From contig JAGATX010000002.1 of the NCBI GenBank assembly GCA_017621055.1, positions 104,941 to 168,940 of the forward strand: a stretch of DNA of 64,000 bases, written 5' to 3'. Source of the stretch: Muribaculaceae bacterium. GTDB taxonomy: Bacteria; Bacteroidota; Bacteroidia; Bacteroidales; Muribaculaceae. The notes beneath the pieces are model-generated. The model searched no databases. It worked only from the letters and a program-made list of their open reading frames with translations, and was not told the DNA's origin. The translations under genes were made by a program, and so were the position numbers. Each line of letters starts with the position of its first letter. Position 1 is the first letter of the stretch. Below are positions 53,162 through 62,265 of the stretch, piece after piece.

Positions 53162-53723
53162 GTGCAGCAAGGGCTTGGAAGTGAATTTCAGCGAGTTCTT
53201 CAATGGCCTCGGCGCCCAGCAGGTAGCTGAGGTCATCGATATTGTCCATGAACATGTTCTCGGTGAGGACAGCGGGGCACGCGCAGCGCAGAATGCCGAA
53301 ATTTGCCTCGTAATAACCGCGCGGACCGGGCCGACGGTTGCCCTCGAGACCTCTTTCGCGGGCTTTCGCGGCTATTTCGGCGGCGAGATTTCGCGCCGGC
53401 GCGTCGGCGTCGGGTCCGACCCATGAGCTGAAGCCGCGTGCGTTGCCGAAAGTGCCGTTTGCCGAGGCATTGACATGAAGAGAGAGGGCCACGCAGGGGC
53501 CATTGGTGCACTCGGAGGCTATGCGGCGCACACGCTCGCGCAGCGGAATATCGGCATCCTCGGTGACTATCAGTTTGTTGTCTATGCCGGCGGCGGTGAG
53601 CTTGGCTGCCAGGTGCTGCGCCAGGCGGCGCGTGAATTCCCATTCGCACAGACGTCCGTCGGGGCTGCGCTTGCCCGGAGTTTCCTTTCCATGGCCATTG
53701 TCGATAAGTATTCTGCTTGGCAT
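53148..53723 (-). CDS. N-acetylmuramoyl-L-alanine amidase (Amidase_3)
   Basis: 191 residues, a single Amidase_3 domain with no detectable signal peptide. Zinc ligands: H11 (DNGHG), E27 or E29 (LCEWEF), H83 (LHVNAS), catalytic Glu155 (LTENMFMDN). It cuts the amide between MurNAc and L-Ala; without a leader it may act on recycled muropeptides, or resemble phage lysins. ATG 53723 chosen as first good start; an upstream ATG at 53750 gives a poor N-terminus. 56 bp after the MBL gene. Confidence 0.88.
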   Translation of the reverse strand: MPSRILIDNGHGKETPGKRSPDGRLCEWEFTRRLAQHLAAKLTAAGIDNKLIVTEDADIPLRERVRRIASECTNGPCVALSLHVNASANGTFGNARGFSSWVGPDADAPARNLAAEIAAKARERGLEGNRRPGPRGYYEANFGILRCACPAVLTENMFMDNIDDLSYLLGAEAIEELAEIHFQALAAHAFE

Positions 53724-53779
53724 AATCGTTGGTGTTGATGATGCCGGCAAAATTAGCAGGTGTCAGGCGGCGAAATCGG

Positions 53780-54574
53780 TCAAAAAACTTCTATTTCGAG
53801 ATTATCGCACGCAAAGTGCACGCCCGTAGGCAACAGGCGCGAAGCCCGGCGTACCGGCGGCATGTCGTGGCTCATATGCGTGAGGTATGCGCGTCCGGGT
53901 TTCAGCTCCTCTATGATTGCGAGAGCTTCGGCGAGGCTGAGATGCGACATATGCTGCTGGGGACGCAAGGCATTGATGACCAACGTGTCGACGCCGCGTA
54001 TGGCGTCTTTCGTCTCTGCGGGCATGCTGCTGCAGTCGGTGATATACGCCAGATTGCCGCACCGATATCCGAAGATGGGCAGGCGGGCGTGCATCACAGG
54101 CAGCGGAGTGAACCTGAGGTTGCCGAATTCGCCGCCAAGTGGTACGTCGAATGGCCTGAGAGCCTCGATGTAGTGGATATCGAAGGTCGGCACGCCCGGA
54201 TAGGGGTTTTCGGCGAACGAATATGGAAAATTATGTCTGAGGCCGGCGGCGACGTCCTCGCGGCAATATACCGGGAAGTGATGGTCGGGCTTGTCGGCGC
54301 AGTAAGGCCGCAAGTCATCGATGCCGCCCACATGGTCATAATGTATGTGTGTTATCAGGGCGGCGCACAGCTCGGGCGAGTCATGGCGGAGCATCTGAGC
54401 GCGGAAATCTGGTCCGCAGTCGATTATCACAGCGGGAGCACCCTCTGCGGCGCGGATTAGAACCGATGCGCGCAGCCGCCGGTCGCGGGCGTCGGTGCTC
54501 GAGCATGTGGGACAGTGGCACCGCAGTTGCGGCACTCCCGTAGATGTGCCGGTGCCTAAAAAAGTCAGAATCAT
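53780..54574 (-). CDS. MBL fold metallo-hydrolase (PhnP-like)
   Basis: 264 residues. Begins MILTFLGTGTSTGVPQ; the CHCPTC structural-zinc cluster follows, as in PhnP, then the catalytic THIHYDHVGGID motif (HxHxDH), a YITDCSS segment and a final LTHMSHDM. Substrate probably a phosphodiester or cyclic nucleotide product; unknown. ATG overlaps the BamE-like gene stop by 4 bp. Confidence 0.92.
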   Translation of the reverse strand: MILTFLGTGTSTGVPQLRCHCPTCSSTDARDRRLRASVLIRAAEGAPAVIIDCGPDFRAQMLRHDSPELCAALITHIHYDHVGGIDDLRPYCADKPDHHFPVYCREDVAAGLRHNFPYSFAENPYPGVPTFDIHYIEALRPFDVPLGGEFGNLRFTPLPVMHARLPIFGYRCGNLAYITDCSSMPAETKDAIRGVDTLVINALRPQQHMSHLSLAEALAIIEELKPGRAYLTHMSHDMPPVRRASRLLPTGVHFACDNLEIEVF

Positions 54575-55533
54575 TTTCGGAATCGTGTCAGGAAACCATC
54601 GTCGAACACAAGATATACGCCGTCGGAGTACGTCCACGACTCGCGCATGCCGCCACGGGTGGGGATGCGCACTATTTCATCGGGTGTTCCCAGGGCGAGG
54701 CGGCATTCGTCGCGGCTCATGCCCTCGGTCACTCGGCTGCGTATTATCATTTCCCACTTGTCGGGGGCGATGTCGGGGTACCGGCGTCGCGGATTGTCGA
54801 AGGCGAAGAGCTTGTCGAAGTTGCGCGATGCCGCCGTGGTGCTCGCAGTGGTCATGAACAGCATGCGCCGGTCTCCGCTGTCTATGCCGGCTTCGCGGGC
54901 CAGGACGCTGTCGGCAACGGTGAAATAGACAGCGGCGGGATAGGTCGAATTGCCGACAGCCACACTGTCGACAATCACCTCCACATGACGAAGGCCGCCG
55001 ACGGGGTGACCGGCACCGTCGTACCACAACGGCGTGCGGACGTACAGGCTGCTGCCGCGCAGCAGACTGTCGACCATGGCAACCTCGCTTTCGTTGACCA
55101 TGAATGGAATATCGAGGCGGCTCAGCGTGTCGATTGCCGTCAGGGTTGCCGTCGTGCGGTAGTAGAAGGTGTTGCCGGCGCGGTCCACGAGGGCGACGTC
55201 GGCGACAGTGTCGCCGGTGAGCGACGTCGCCGTGGTGAGGCCCGCGAAGGTGAGTGTGCGTCCGTCCATCTCCGTCGCCTGAGCCGACGCGGGTGTGAAT
55301 ATGCGGCTGAGGCGCGCCGTGCTGTCCACGCGGAAGCGTGTTTGACCAGGTTGCCAGTGGCGCGGCGCCTCGGCTTGCAGAACGTTCATATACAGAGCCT
55401 CCTGCGAGGGTGCCGATGCATGATTGCGTCGCACCTCATCGCTGCCGATGCGGGGAGTGCTTTCTATTCCGGTGAAGCACCCTCCCAGGAGTATCGTGGC
55501 GAGCGCCGCCGCTATGGTAGCCGCTGACCTCAT
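54571..55533 (-). CDS. Lipoprotein with BamE/SmpA-like C-terminal domain
   Basis: 320 residues. Lipobox LLGGC (Cys19). The C-terminal 60 residues include VTEGMSRDECRLALGTP and ESWTYSDGVYLVFDDGFL, the two-part pattern of the BamE/OmlA fold, with a larger beta-rich N-terminal part not seen in BamE itself. It may bind an outer-membrane partner. Joined to neighbours by 4-bp overlaps on both sides. Confidence 0.75.
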   Translation of the reverse strand: MRSAATIAAALATILLGGCFTGIESTPRIGSDEVRRNHASAPSQEALYMNVLQAEAPRHWQPGQTRFRVDSTARLSRIFTPASAQATEMDGRTLTFAGLTTATSLTGDTVADVALVDRAGNTFYYRTTATLTAIDTLSRLDIPFMVNESEVAMVDSLLRGSSLYVRTPLWYDGAGHPVGGLRHVEVIVDSVAVGNSTYPAAVYFTVADSVLAREAGIDSGDRRMLFMTTASTTAASRNFDKLFAFDNPRRRYPDIAPDKWEMIIRSRVTEGMSRDECRLALGTPDEIVRIPTRGGMRESWTYSDGVYLVFDDGFLTRFRK

Positions 55534-57686
55534 TCTGCTGTGGGATCGATGCCTATGTTGTTGTAGATGAATGAGTAAATGTCTGTGTATTCATCCACGA
55601 CCTTCGACACCGGCTTGCCGGCGCCATGACCGGCTTTGCTGTCGATGCGTATGAGTTTGGGTTTGGAGCCGGTATCGGCGGCCTGAAGCGTGGCGGCGTA
55701 TTTGAAGGAGTGTGCGGGCACCACGCGGTCGTCGTGGTCGGCGGTGGTGACCATGATGGCGGGGTAGGGTGTGCCGTCGTTGCGTATGTTGTGCACGGGC
55801 GAGTAGTCGAGGAGGTATCGGGCCATTTCCTCGGAATCGTCGGCGGTGCCGTAGTCGTGCGCCCAGTTCCAGCCGATGGTGAACATATGGTAGCGCATCA
55901 TATCCATCACGCCCACACGCGGAATTGCTACTGCGAAGAGGTCGGGACGCATGTTCGTCACGGCGCCGACGAGCAGGCCGCCGTTGCTGCCTCCCTCGAT
56001 AGTGAGGAGTTCGGGTTTTGTCCAGTTGTTATCCACCATATACTCGGCGGCGGCGATGAAATCGTTGAAAACGTTGAGTTTGTTCATCTTGGTACCGGCC
56101 TCGTGCCATTCCTCGCCGTATTCGTTGCCTCCGCGGAGGTTTGCCTGGGCGTAGATGCCGCCGTTCTGGAGCCATAGCAGCCGGTTGGCGTTGAACGAGG
56201 GGTTGAGGCTGATGGCAAAGCCTCCATAGCCGTAGAGATAGACGGGGTTGGTGCCGTCGGCCTCCACGTCGCGGCGCCGTACGGTGAACATGGGTACCCG
56301 TGTGCCGTCTGCCGAGGTGTAGAAAACCTGTTCGGTGATGTAGTCTTCGGGGTTATGGCCCTCGATTTCAGTGGCGTGATAGAGGGTGCTCTCGCCGGTG
56401 GAGGGGTCGTAGGTGTAGATAGTAGAGGGGTAGACGAACGACGAGAACGTGTAGAACAGTTCGCGGCTGCGGCTGTCGCTGGCAAATGCTATGTTGCCGA
56501 AGGTCGGCAAGGTGACTTCGCTGACGGGGGCGCCATCAAGGTCATAGATTGTGGCGTGCTGCGAGGCATCGCGGTCGTAGACGGCCACCAGATGGTCCGG
56601 TCCGGCGAACTGCACGGAGGCGAGGACGCCGCCGAGGCTGTCCTCAGGTATTATCGTCTGCCAGTCGGCGCGCGCGGGGCGGCCAGGGTCGATTGCCACC
56701 AGGCGGTTGCGTGGTGCGTCGGCCGAGGTGAAGGCCAGCAGGCGGCCGTCGGGCAGCGTTTTCTCGAGGAGTTCAAGGGTATTGTCCTGGCTGGGCTCGA
56801 CGGTGATCCATGCCGGCGACGGCTTGGATAGGTCGCGTACTGTCAGCGAGTTGCCGTGGCCCTGGCCGCCGCCGTAGATGGCGAGCCAGCGTCCGTCGAC
56901 CACATCGACGTTGTGAAAGTGCAGGGGTTCGTCGGGATTGCCGTATATCATGCGGTCCTCGCTCTGGGGTGTGCCAAGACGGTGGTAATATACTTTGTGG
57001 AATTCGTTTGTGCCGGAGTATACGCTGCCTTGCTCGGGGCGGCTGTAGGCGCTATAGTAGAAGCCGTCGTTGCCGTCCCATGCGGCGCCGGTGAATTTGG
57101 CCCACTCGATATGGTCATCGAGGAGTTGGCCTGTTTCGGTATCGAGTACGTAGATTTCCGTCCAGTCGCTGCCGCTGCGCGATATTGTGTATGCGGCGCG
57201 GCTGCCGTCGCGGCTGAAGAAGAGGCCGGTGAGCGCCACGGTGCCGTCGTCGGAGAGCGCATTGGGGTCGATGAACACGCGGGGTTCGGCGCCGAGGCTG
57301 TCCATGCGGTATATGATGCTCTGGTTGTGGGAGCCGTCGTTGGCAGAGAAGTAATAGCGGCCGTCGGCTTCAAGGCTCGGCGCGCCCACACGCTCGTAGC
57401 GGTTGAGGGCCGTCAGACGCCGGCGCAGTTCTTCGCGGAAGGGTATGGCGGCGAGGTAGCTCTGAGTAAGGTTGTTCTCGGCTTCCACCCAGGCGAGGGT
57501 GGCTGCCGCGGTGTCGTTCTCCAGGGGTCGGTAAGGATCGGAGACTTCCATGCCGAAGACCTCGTAGGTTGTACTGTCCGACGGGGCGGCCGGATAATTG
57601 AGGGTTTCTGACTTTTTGCAGGATGTGCTCATGGCTAATGCCGCGCCGGCGAGGGCAAGGCTAATGATTGGGGTTCTGTTTGACAT
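55530..57686 (-). CDS. Prolyl oligopeptidase family serine peptidase, lipoprotein
   Basis: 718 residues, S9A family. N-terminal lipoprotein-like signal ending in Cys (MSTSC). The propeller covers about 60-420; the catalytic hydrolase has the Ser in GGSNGGLLVGA, followed by Asp in DHDDRVVPAHS and His in KAGHGAGKP. Cleaves after Pro in short peptides. ATG 57686 chosen; the Met two codons earlier (57692) is possible. Overlaps the MscS gene by 26 bp and the BamE-like gene by 4 bp. Confidence 0.93.
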   Translation of the reverse strand: MSNRTPIISLALAGAALAMSTSCKKSETLNYPAAPSDSTTYEVFGMEVSDPYRPLENDTAAATLAWVEAENNLTQSYLAAIPFREELRRRLTALNRYERVGAPSLEADGRYYFSANDGSHNQSIIYRMDSLGAEPRVFIDPNALSDDGTVALTGLFFSRDGSRAAYTISRSGSDWTEIYVLDTETGQLLDDHIEWAKFTGAAWDGNDGFYYSAYSRPEQGSVYSGTNEFHKVYYHRLGTPQSEDRMIYGNPDEPLHFHNVDVVDGRWLAIYGGGQGHGNSLTVRDLSKPSPAWITVEPSQDNTLELLEKTLPDGRLLAFTSADAPRNRLVAIDPGRPARADWQTIIPEDSLGGVLASVQFAGPDHLVAVYDRDASQHATIYDLDGAPVSEVTLPTFGNIAFASDSRSRELFYTFSSFVYPSTIYTYDPSTGESTLYHATEIEGHNPEDYITEQVFYTSADGTRVPMFTVRRRDVEADGTNPVYLYGYGGFAISLNPSFNANRLLWLQNGGIYAQANLRGGNEYGEEWHEAGTKMNKLNVFNDFIAAAEYMVDNNWTKPELLTIEGGSNGGLLVGAVTNMRPDLFAVAIPRVGVMDMMRYHMFTIGWNWAHDYGTADDSEEMARYLLDYSPVHNIRNDGTPYPAIMVTTADHDDRVVPAHSFKYAATLQAADTGSKPKLIRIDSKAGHGAGKPVSKVVDEYTDIYSFIYNNIGIDPTAE

Positions 57687-58653
57687 GTACATCGAGTTGT
57701 GGGAAAGGGAATGAAACGCCGACAGTGCCGAGTTCCTTATATATTTTTTCGTTAATTCGGAAATAGAGATTCCAGTAGGCCGACGAATGGGTCCATGCCG
57801 TTACGCGCAGGTTCACGCTGGAGGCTGCCAGCTCTTTGAGCACCACCGAGGGCGCGCGGTCAGCCTTGTCGGTGCTCACCGGCAGTCCTTCGGGCGAGGG
57901 TGGCGCCGTGATGCCGCGGCGCAGGCGGTCGTCCTCGATATATTTCTCCACCACGTCGGGGTCGGCGGCAAGGAGCGAGAGGATTTTTGCCCGTGCGGCA
58001 TCGACGTCGTCGCCGTACGATATACCTATCGTCCAGTCCACGCGACGGTAATCCATGCGGTTGTAGTTGTTGATGCTGGAAGTCGACAGCGGGCCGTTGG
58101 GGATGATGATGTTCTTGTTGTCGGGGGTGGAGATTATGGTGTTGAATATCTGTATCTCGGTGACTGTGCCGGCATAGTCCATGACTTCTATGTAATCGCC
58201 GATGCGATAGGGCTTGAGAAGAAGAATGAGCACGCCGCCGGCAAAATTCTGGAGGGTGCCGCTCAGCGCCATGCCGATAGCCACGCCTGCCGAGGCGAAG
58301 AGGGCTATGAAGCTCGAGGTCTCGATTCCCAGAATTCCTATTATTGTCACCACAAGGATGAAGTAGAGTACTATCCGCAGCAGGCTCAGGATGAAGGTGC
58401 GCAGTGAACTTTCCACGTGCCGCCGAGCAAAGATGTTGCCTACCAGGCTGTAGATTTTCCGGATAATGAAACGGCCGGCGTAGAACACCACGATGGCGAG
58501 GCCCACGTTGATGGCGAACGATACCGCCACGTTGACGAGACGGGATATCAGCTCGTCGAAAGGCAATGCCGAGAGCATCGACAGCTCCTGATGGACTGTC
58601 GGCACCGAATCGGGCAGGGCCGGGGGGACAGAGGGTACTTGAATTGGTATCAT
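57661..58653 (-). CDS. MscS-type mechanosensitive ion channel
   Basis: 330 residues. Three membrane helices (about 38-62, 83-107, 110-135), the last with a Gly/Ala-rich pore segment (SAGVAIGMALSGTLQNFAGG), then a beta domain with YRIGDYIEV and ATP-independent IPNGPLSTSSINNY. Releases solutes under hypo-osmotic stress. Overlaps its neighbours at both ends, so belongs to the seven-gene operon. Confidence 0.94.
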   Translation of the reverse strand: MIPIQVPSVPPALPDSVPTVHQELSMLSALPFDELISRLVNVAVSFAINVGLAIVVFYAGRFIIRKIYSLVGNIFARRHVESSLRTFILSLLRIVLYFILVVTIIGILGIETSSFIALFASAGVAIGMALSGTLQNFAGGVLILLLKPYRIGDYIEVMDYAGTVTEIQIFNTIISTPDNKNIIIPNGPLSTSSINNYNRMDYRRVDWTIGISYGDDVDAARAKILSLLAADPDVVEKYIEDDRLRRGITAPPSPEGLPVSTDKADRAPSVVLKELAASSVNLRVTAWTHSSAYWNLYFRINEKIYKELGTVGVSFPFPQLDVHVKQNPNH

Positions 58654-59834
58654 ACTTGCTTATGGTCTATGTTGACGGCAACGTCGTTGTACCACTCCAG
58701 GGTGGAGTAGCGGTAGGTCGACGACGAGCTGTCGCGAAGAAAAATGAAAGTTGAGAGGCCATGGTGGCGGCTGAGGCTCACGCTGTTCCATAGCATGGGC
58801 GTGGCGGCGGCGTAGCTCACCGTGTTGCCGAAGGCCTCGGCGAATTTATTGAAGCATACGTCGGCACCGTCGAAGCGCGGTGTGCCGGCGCCGGAATAGC
58901 ACAGAGCGTGGATATAGTCGTAGAGATCAAAATAATAGCATCGTTCCTGGAGTACGTCCATAAACCGCTGGGGCTCGTAGCCGGCGGGGAGTGCCGACGG
59001 CGAGCGGCGGTATATTTCGGCACATGAGGCTGCAAGAGCATCGAGGCCGGCGGTTTCCATCACGCTCATTGTGCATGTGCGGGAGCTTCCGCTCAGGGCA
59101 TTGTAGAAATCGAACGTGGCCGTGGCCGCGGCCCGCAGATCGGCTGACGGCTGTGCGAAAAAGTGCGGTACATTGACATCGTAGGGCATGCCGCGCAAGG
59201 GCAACTCCGTAGGGCTGGACACTATGCGGCGGGTGACATGCCGAAGGGCATAGGCGCTCTCGACAGACCCCATGTAGCAGCAGTCGAAATATATGAAATC
59301 CACGCCTCCGAACTCGCCGAGAATGGTCGCGAGGGTTTCGATGTTCATTGTCATGCCCTTCTCTTCGCCGAAGGAGCGCTGCGGCAGGTCGCCGTCGCCC
59401 CCGATGCCGTCGTTGAGCCAGCCGTTGCCGTGGCTCCACAGCACCAGTCCGTAGCTTGCCGACGGCGCATTGCTGCGTACCGCCTCCAGCACCTCGCGCA
59501 TGCGTGTTGCCTCGACGGCCAGACGGCCGTCGGTGAATGTCATTATCTCTTTGCGGCCGGCGGCTGTGATTTCAAACAATGACTGGCGGCCCTGACGCGG
59601 CGAGTGGAAAACCAGCAGACGGTCGCGGGCGGCCAGGTTTTTTGCGCCGGCTATCATTTCGTCGATATCGAGAGCATCGTAGCCGCGTGAGCCAAGACTA
59701 TTGTCAGCAGCCATATAGACCAGCACGGTGCGCCCCGGACCGACCGGAGGTGCCGGTGCAGGCTCGTCGTTGCCGCACGATGCCAGTGAAATCACCGCAA
59801 TGAGTATGGATAGGAAATAGCGTATCTTCATCAT
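58650..59834 (-). CDS. Clostripain-related cysteine peptidase (C11), lipoprotein
   Basis: 394 residues. Lipobox LASC (Cys20). Peptidase dyad: His135 in WSHGNG and Cys185-Cys186 in IYFDCCYMGS, where clostripain has DACLMG; the second Cys aligns as nucleophile. YMAADNSL in the N-terminal part is also family-typical. Cuts after Arg in relatives. It is the first gene of the operon, directly behind a promoter. Confidence 0.9.
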   Translation of the reverse strand: MMKIRYFLSILIAVISLASCGNDEPAPAPPVGPGRTVLVYMAADNSLGSRGYDALDIDEMIAGAKNLAARDRLLVFHSPRQGRQSLFEITAAGRKEIMTFTDGRLAVEATRMREVLEAVRSNAPSASYGLVLWSHGNGWLNDGIGGDGDLPQRSFGEEKGMTMNIETLATILGEFGGVDFIYFDCCYMGSVESAYALRHVTRRIVSSPTELPLRGMPYDVNVPHFFAQPSADLRAAATATFDFYNALSGSSRTCTMSVMETAGLDALAASCAEIYRRSPSALPAGYEPQRFMDVLQERCYYFDLYDYIHALCYSGAGTPRFDGADVCFNKFAEAFGNTVSYAAATPMLWNSVSLSRHHGLSTFIFLRDSSSSTYRYSTLEWYNDVAVNIDHKQV

Positions 59835-59848
59835 TCTGTATAATCATA

Positions 59849-59880
59849 CAAAATTACGAAAAACCGCTCTTTTGCCGAAA
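59849..59880 (-). promoter_or_regulatory. Promoter of the seven-gene operon
   Basis: TAATTTTG (59849-59856) with TTTC (3/4 of TTTG) 20 bp upstream; the ATG follows 15 bp downstream. Confidence 0.62.
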
Positions 59881-59921
59881 TTTTTAATTTTTTTTATCAA
59901 GGGGCGATCAGAAGGCAGAAG

Positions 59922-60755
59922 TCAGAGGGTGATGTGTCCTTCAGGCGTGATTTTTATGGCGCGTGCGCGATAGAGATGACCGACGGCCTGCTTGAAGTCC
60001 TTCTTGCTGCAGCCGAAGATACTCCCTATCAGCTCGGGCGAGCTTTTGTCACCTATGGGAGTGCTGTTGCCGTCGCGCAGATATTGCATTATTCTGTCGG
60101 CGAGGGCGTCGGTGCGTTTGCGAGCCTCTCCGCGGAGCGTGAGATCTATCTTTCCGTCGGGGCGTACCTGCCGGACATACGCATCGACGGTCTGCTCCAC
60201 TTCCAGCGGCTCGGTGAGCTCGTTGGAATATATCATGCCGCGATGGAGATTGTCCACAATGGCTTTGTAGCCTATCTCGGTGTGTTCGTATATCAGAGCC
60301 TTGACTTTGTCGCCGGGAGTATACTCCGGCAGGACGTTGCCGAGGAATTTGTCGATTTTCGCCGACGCCACGATGCGCCCGGTGGCATCGTCGAGATATA
60401 CATATACCAGATATATGCCGCCGCGTCGCATTTTGCTTCGCTGCTCGCTGTATGGTACCAGCAGATCCTTGGGCAGGCCCCAGTCGAGGAAGGCGCCGGT
60501 GGCATTGACCGCCGCGACTTCCAGAAAAGCGAACTCGCCGACGGTGGCATAGGGATGCTCGGTAGTGGCAACAGGCCGGTCCTCGCTGTCCTTGTAGACA
60601 AAGACATCGATTGTGCTCCCGACGGCCGGGTTCTCGGGCAGATAGCGCGCCGGTAGAAGGACTTCGGGGAGGGTAGTGCCCGGCTCGCGAAGATAGGCGC
60701 CGAATTCTACGAGTCGCCCTATTTCAAGTTTCTGGTATTTTCCTGTTTTTATCAT
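59922..60755 (-). CDS. CvfB family S1-like RNA-binding protein
   Basis: 277 residues. Tandem S1-like OB domains (about 5-65 and 70-135), a third, then a winged helix (SPELIGSIFGCSKKDFKQAVGHLYR). Members bind RNA and affect virulence-gene expression in Staphylococcus. Divergent from rsmG across 153 bp that hold both promoters. Confidence 0.92.
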   Translation of the reverse strand: MIKTGKYQKLEIGRLVEFGAYLREPGTTLPEVLLPARYLPENPAVGSTIDVFVYKDSEDRPVATTEHPYATVGEFAFLEVAAVNATGAFLDWGLPKDLLVPYSEQRSKMRRGGIYLVYVYLDDATGRIVASAKIDKFLGNVLPEYTPGDKVKALIYEHTEIGYKAIVDNLHRGMIYSNELTEPLEVEQTVDAYVRQVRPDGKIDLTLRGEARKRTDALADRIMQYLRDGNSTPIGDKSSPELIGSIFGCSKKDFKQAVGHLYRARAIKITPEGHITL

Positions 60756-60857
60756 TTGTGTGGAGTGTTCTATGTCGTTGTGACTACAAAGTAAGCGATT
60801 TCAGACCGTATTTTCAAATTTTCAAATCGAATTTTCGATACTTTGCCCGCGATGTAT

Positions 60858-60865
60858 TAATTTTG
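60858..60865 (+). promoter_or_regulatory. -7 box for rsmG unit
   Basis: TAATTTTG, perfect; ATG at 60909. A weak TTTC lies 21 bp upstream. Confidence 0.5.
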
Positions 60866-60908
60866 CATATAAAACGCGCAGACAGCTCGCGCGGTTCTTT
60901 ACATTGAT

Positions 60909-61574
60909 ATGGAAACAACACTCTGCAACGGCGATGCCGACCTGATTTATCGATTTTTTCCGCAACTCGACGCCCGTCAGCGCGAGGCCTTCGGCCGTAT
61001 GGGCGACCTTTACCGCGAGTGGAACGCCAAAATCAACGTGGTGTCGCGCCGCGACATCGACAACATCTACCCATCGCACATCCTTCACTCCCTGGCAATC
61101 GCCGCCCTTCTCGGTCCTGTTACCGACGGAACCTCCTTTATGGACCTGGGATGCGGGGGCGGTTTCCCCGGGATTCCCCTTGCGGTGATGTACCCCCAAT
61201 GCACATTTCATCTGGTGGACCGCGTGGGAAAGAAACTCACAGTAGCGAGCGCCATCGCCCAGGCTCTTGACCTTGATAATGTGACAGTTCAGCACGGCGA
61301 TGCCTCCGAGTGTCGCGATAAATACGACTATGTGGTGTCGCGCGCCGTCATGCAACTCGAACCGCTGGTCAAAGCGGCATTCCGAAACATCGACAACCGG
61401 CGCCGCGACGGTAACCGCTACGACCCGGGCCTGATATGCCTCAAAGGCGGCGACCTCGCCGCAGAAATCGCCGCCGTGCACCGTCCTGTGATGGAATTTC
61501 CTGTCACAGAGTTTTTCCCTTTGCCGTGCTTCGAGCTAAAGGAAATTGTCTATGTGCCGAACACACGCCGTTGA
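60909..61574 (+). CDS. rsmG: 16S rRNA (guanine-527-N7)-methyltransferase
   Basis: 221 residues. SAM motif MDLGCGGGFPGIPLAV and the preceding HILHSLAI match RsmG closely. N-terminal ARQREAFGRMGDLYREWNAKINVVSRRD (28 residues near 27-54) is typical. Methylates G527 in the 530 loop; loss gives low streptomycin resistance. First of three + strand genes. Confidence 0.96.
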   Translation: METTLCNGDADLIYRFFPQLDARQREAFGRMGDLYREWNAKINVVSRRDIDNIYPSHILHSLAIAALLGPVTDGTSFMDLGCGGGFPGIPLAVMYPQCTFHLVDRVGKKLTVASAIAQALDLDNVTVQHGDASECRDKYDYVVSRAVMQLEPLVKAAFRNIDNRRRDGNRYDPGLICLKGGDLAAEIAAVHRPVMEFPVTEFFPLPCFELKEIVYVPNTRR

Positions 61575-61594
61575 CTCCGCGTTATTCCAATACT

Positions 61595-62245
61595 ATGATT
61601 AAAGTAAAGCAATTCGTTTTCAATCCTTTCGCCATCAACACGTATGTGATATGGGATAGTGAAACGCGCGAGGCTCTCGTCGTTGACCCCGGCATGCTAT
61701 CGATGACCGAACGAGAACAGTTCGACCGGTATATTGCCGACAATAATCTGACGCTCAAACTGATAATCAATACCCACCTGCACCTTGACCATTGCGTGGG
61801 CAACCACTATGTGGCCGAACGCTATGGCGTGCCTACCGCCGCATCGGCCGACGACGAATTTCTGGCACGTGCCATCGATCAGCAGGCCACAATGTTCGGC
61901 GTGCCTATCGACGAATACGTCAAAACGCCCGATATAGAGCGACCTCTGCATCAGGGCGACAAAATCAAAGTCGGCGGCATCGAACTCGACGTTCTCGCCG
62001 TGCCCGGACACTCGCCCGGCGGCCTCGCCTTCTATTGTCCCGCCGGAGACTTCGTTATTGTCGGCGACTCGCTCTTCCGCGGAGCGATAGGCCGCACAGA
62101 CCTCCCCGGCGGTGATCACTCCACTCTTGTGAACAACGTCAGGAGCAAACTTCTCACACTGCCACCTGACACACGCGTGCTCCCCGGCCACGAAGGTTTC
62201 ACAACCGTCCGTGCCGAAAAAGCCTCAAATCCCTATCTCATCTGA
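61595..62245 (+). CDS. MBL fold hydrolase (glyoxalase II-like)
   Basis: 216 residues. HLHLDHCVGNHYVA is HxHxDH, followed by AVPGHSPGG and VLPGHEGFTTV zinc motifs. Probable thioester hydrolase or hydroxyacylglutathione hydrolase-like. ATG 61595 fits the MIKVKQFVFNPFAIN start; the frame stays open far upstream inside rsmG. Confidence 0.92.
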   Translation: MIKVKQFVFNPFAINTYVIWDSETREALVVDPGMLSMTEREQFDRYIADNNLTLKLIINTHLHLDHCVGNHYVAERYGVPTAASADDEFLARAIDQQATMFGVPIDEYVKTPDIERPLHQGDKIKVGGIELDVLAVPGHSPGGLAFYCPAGDFVIVGDSLFRGAIGRTDLPGGDHSTLVNNVRSKLLTLPPDTRVLPGHEGFTTVRAEKASNPYLI

Positions 62246-62265
62246 AATAAGAACCACATCAGAAA

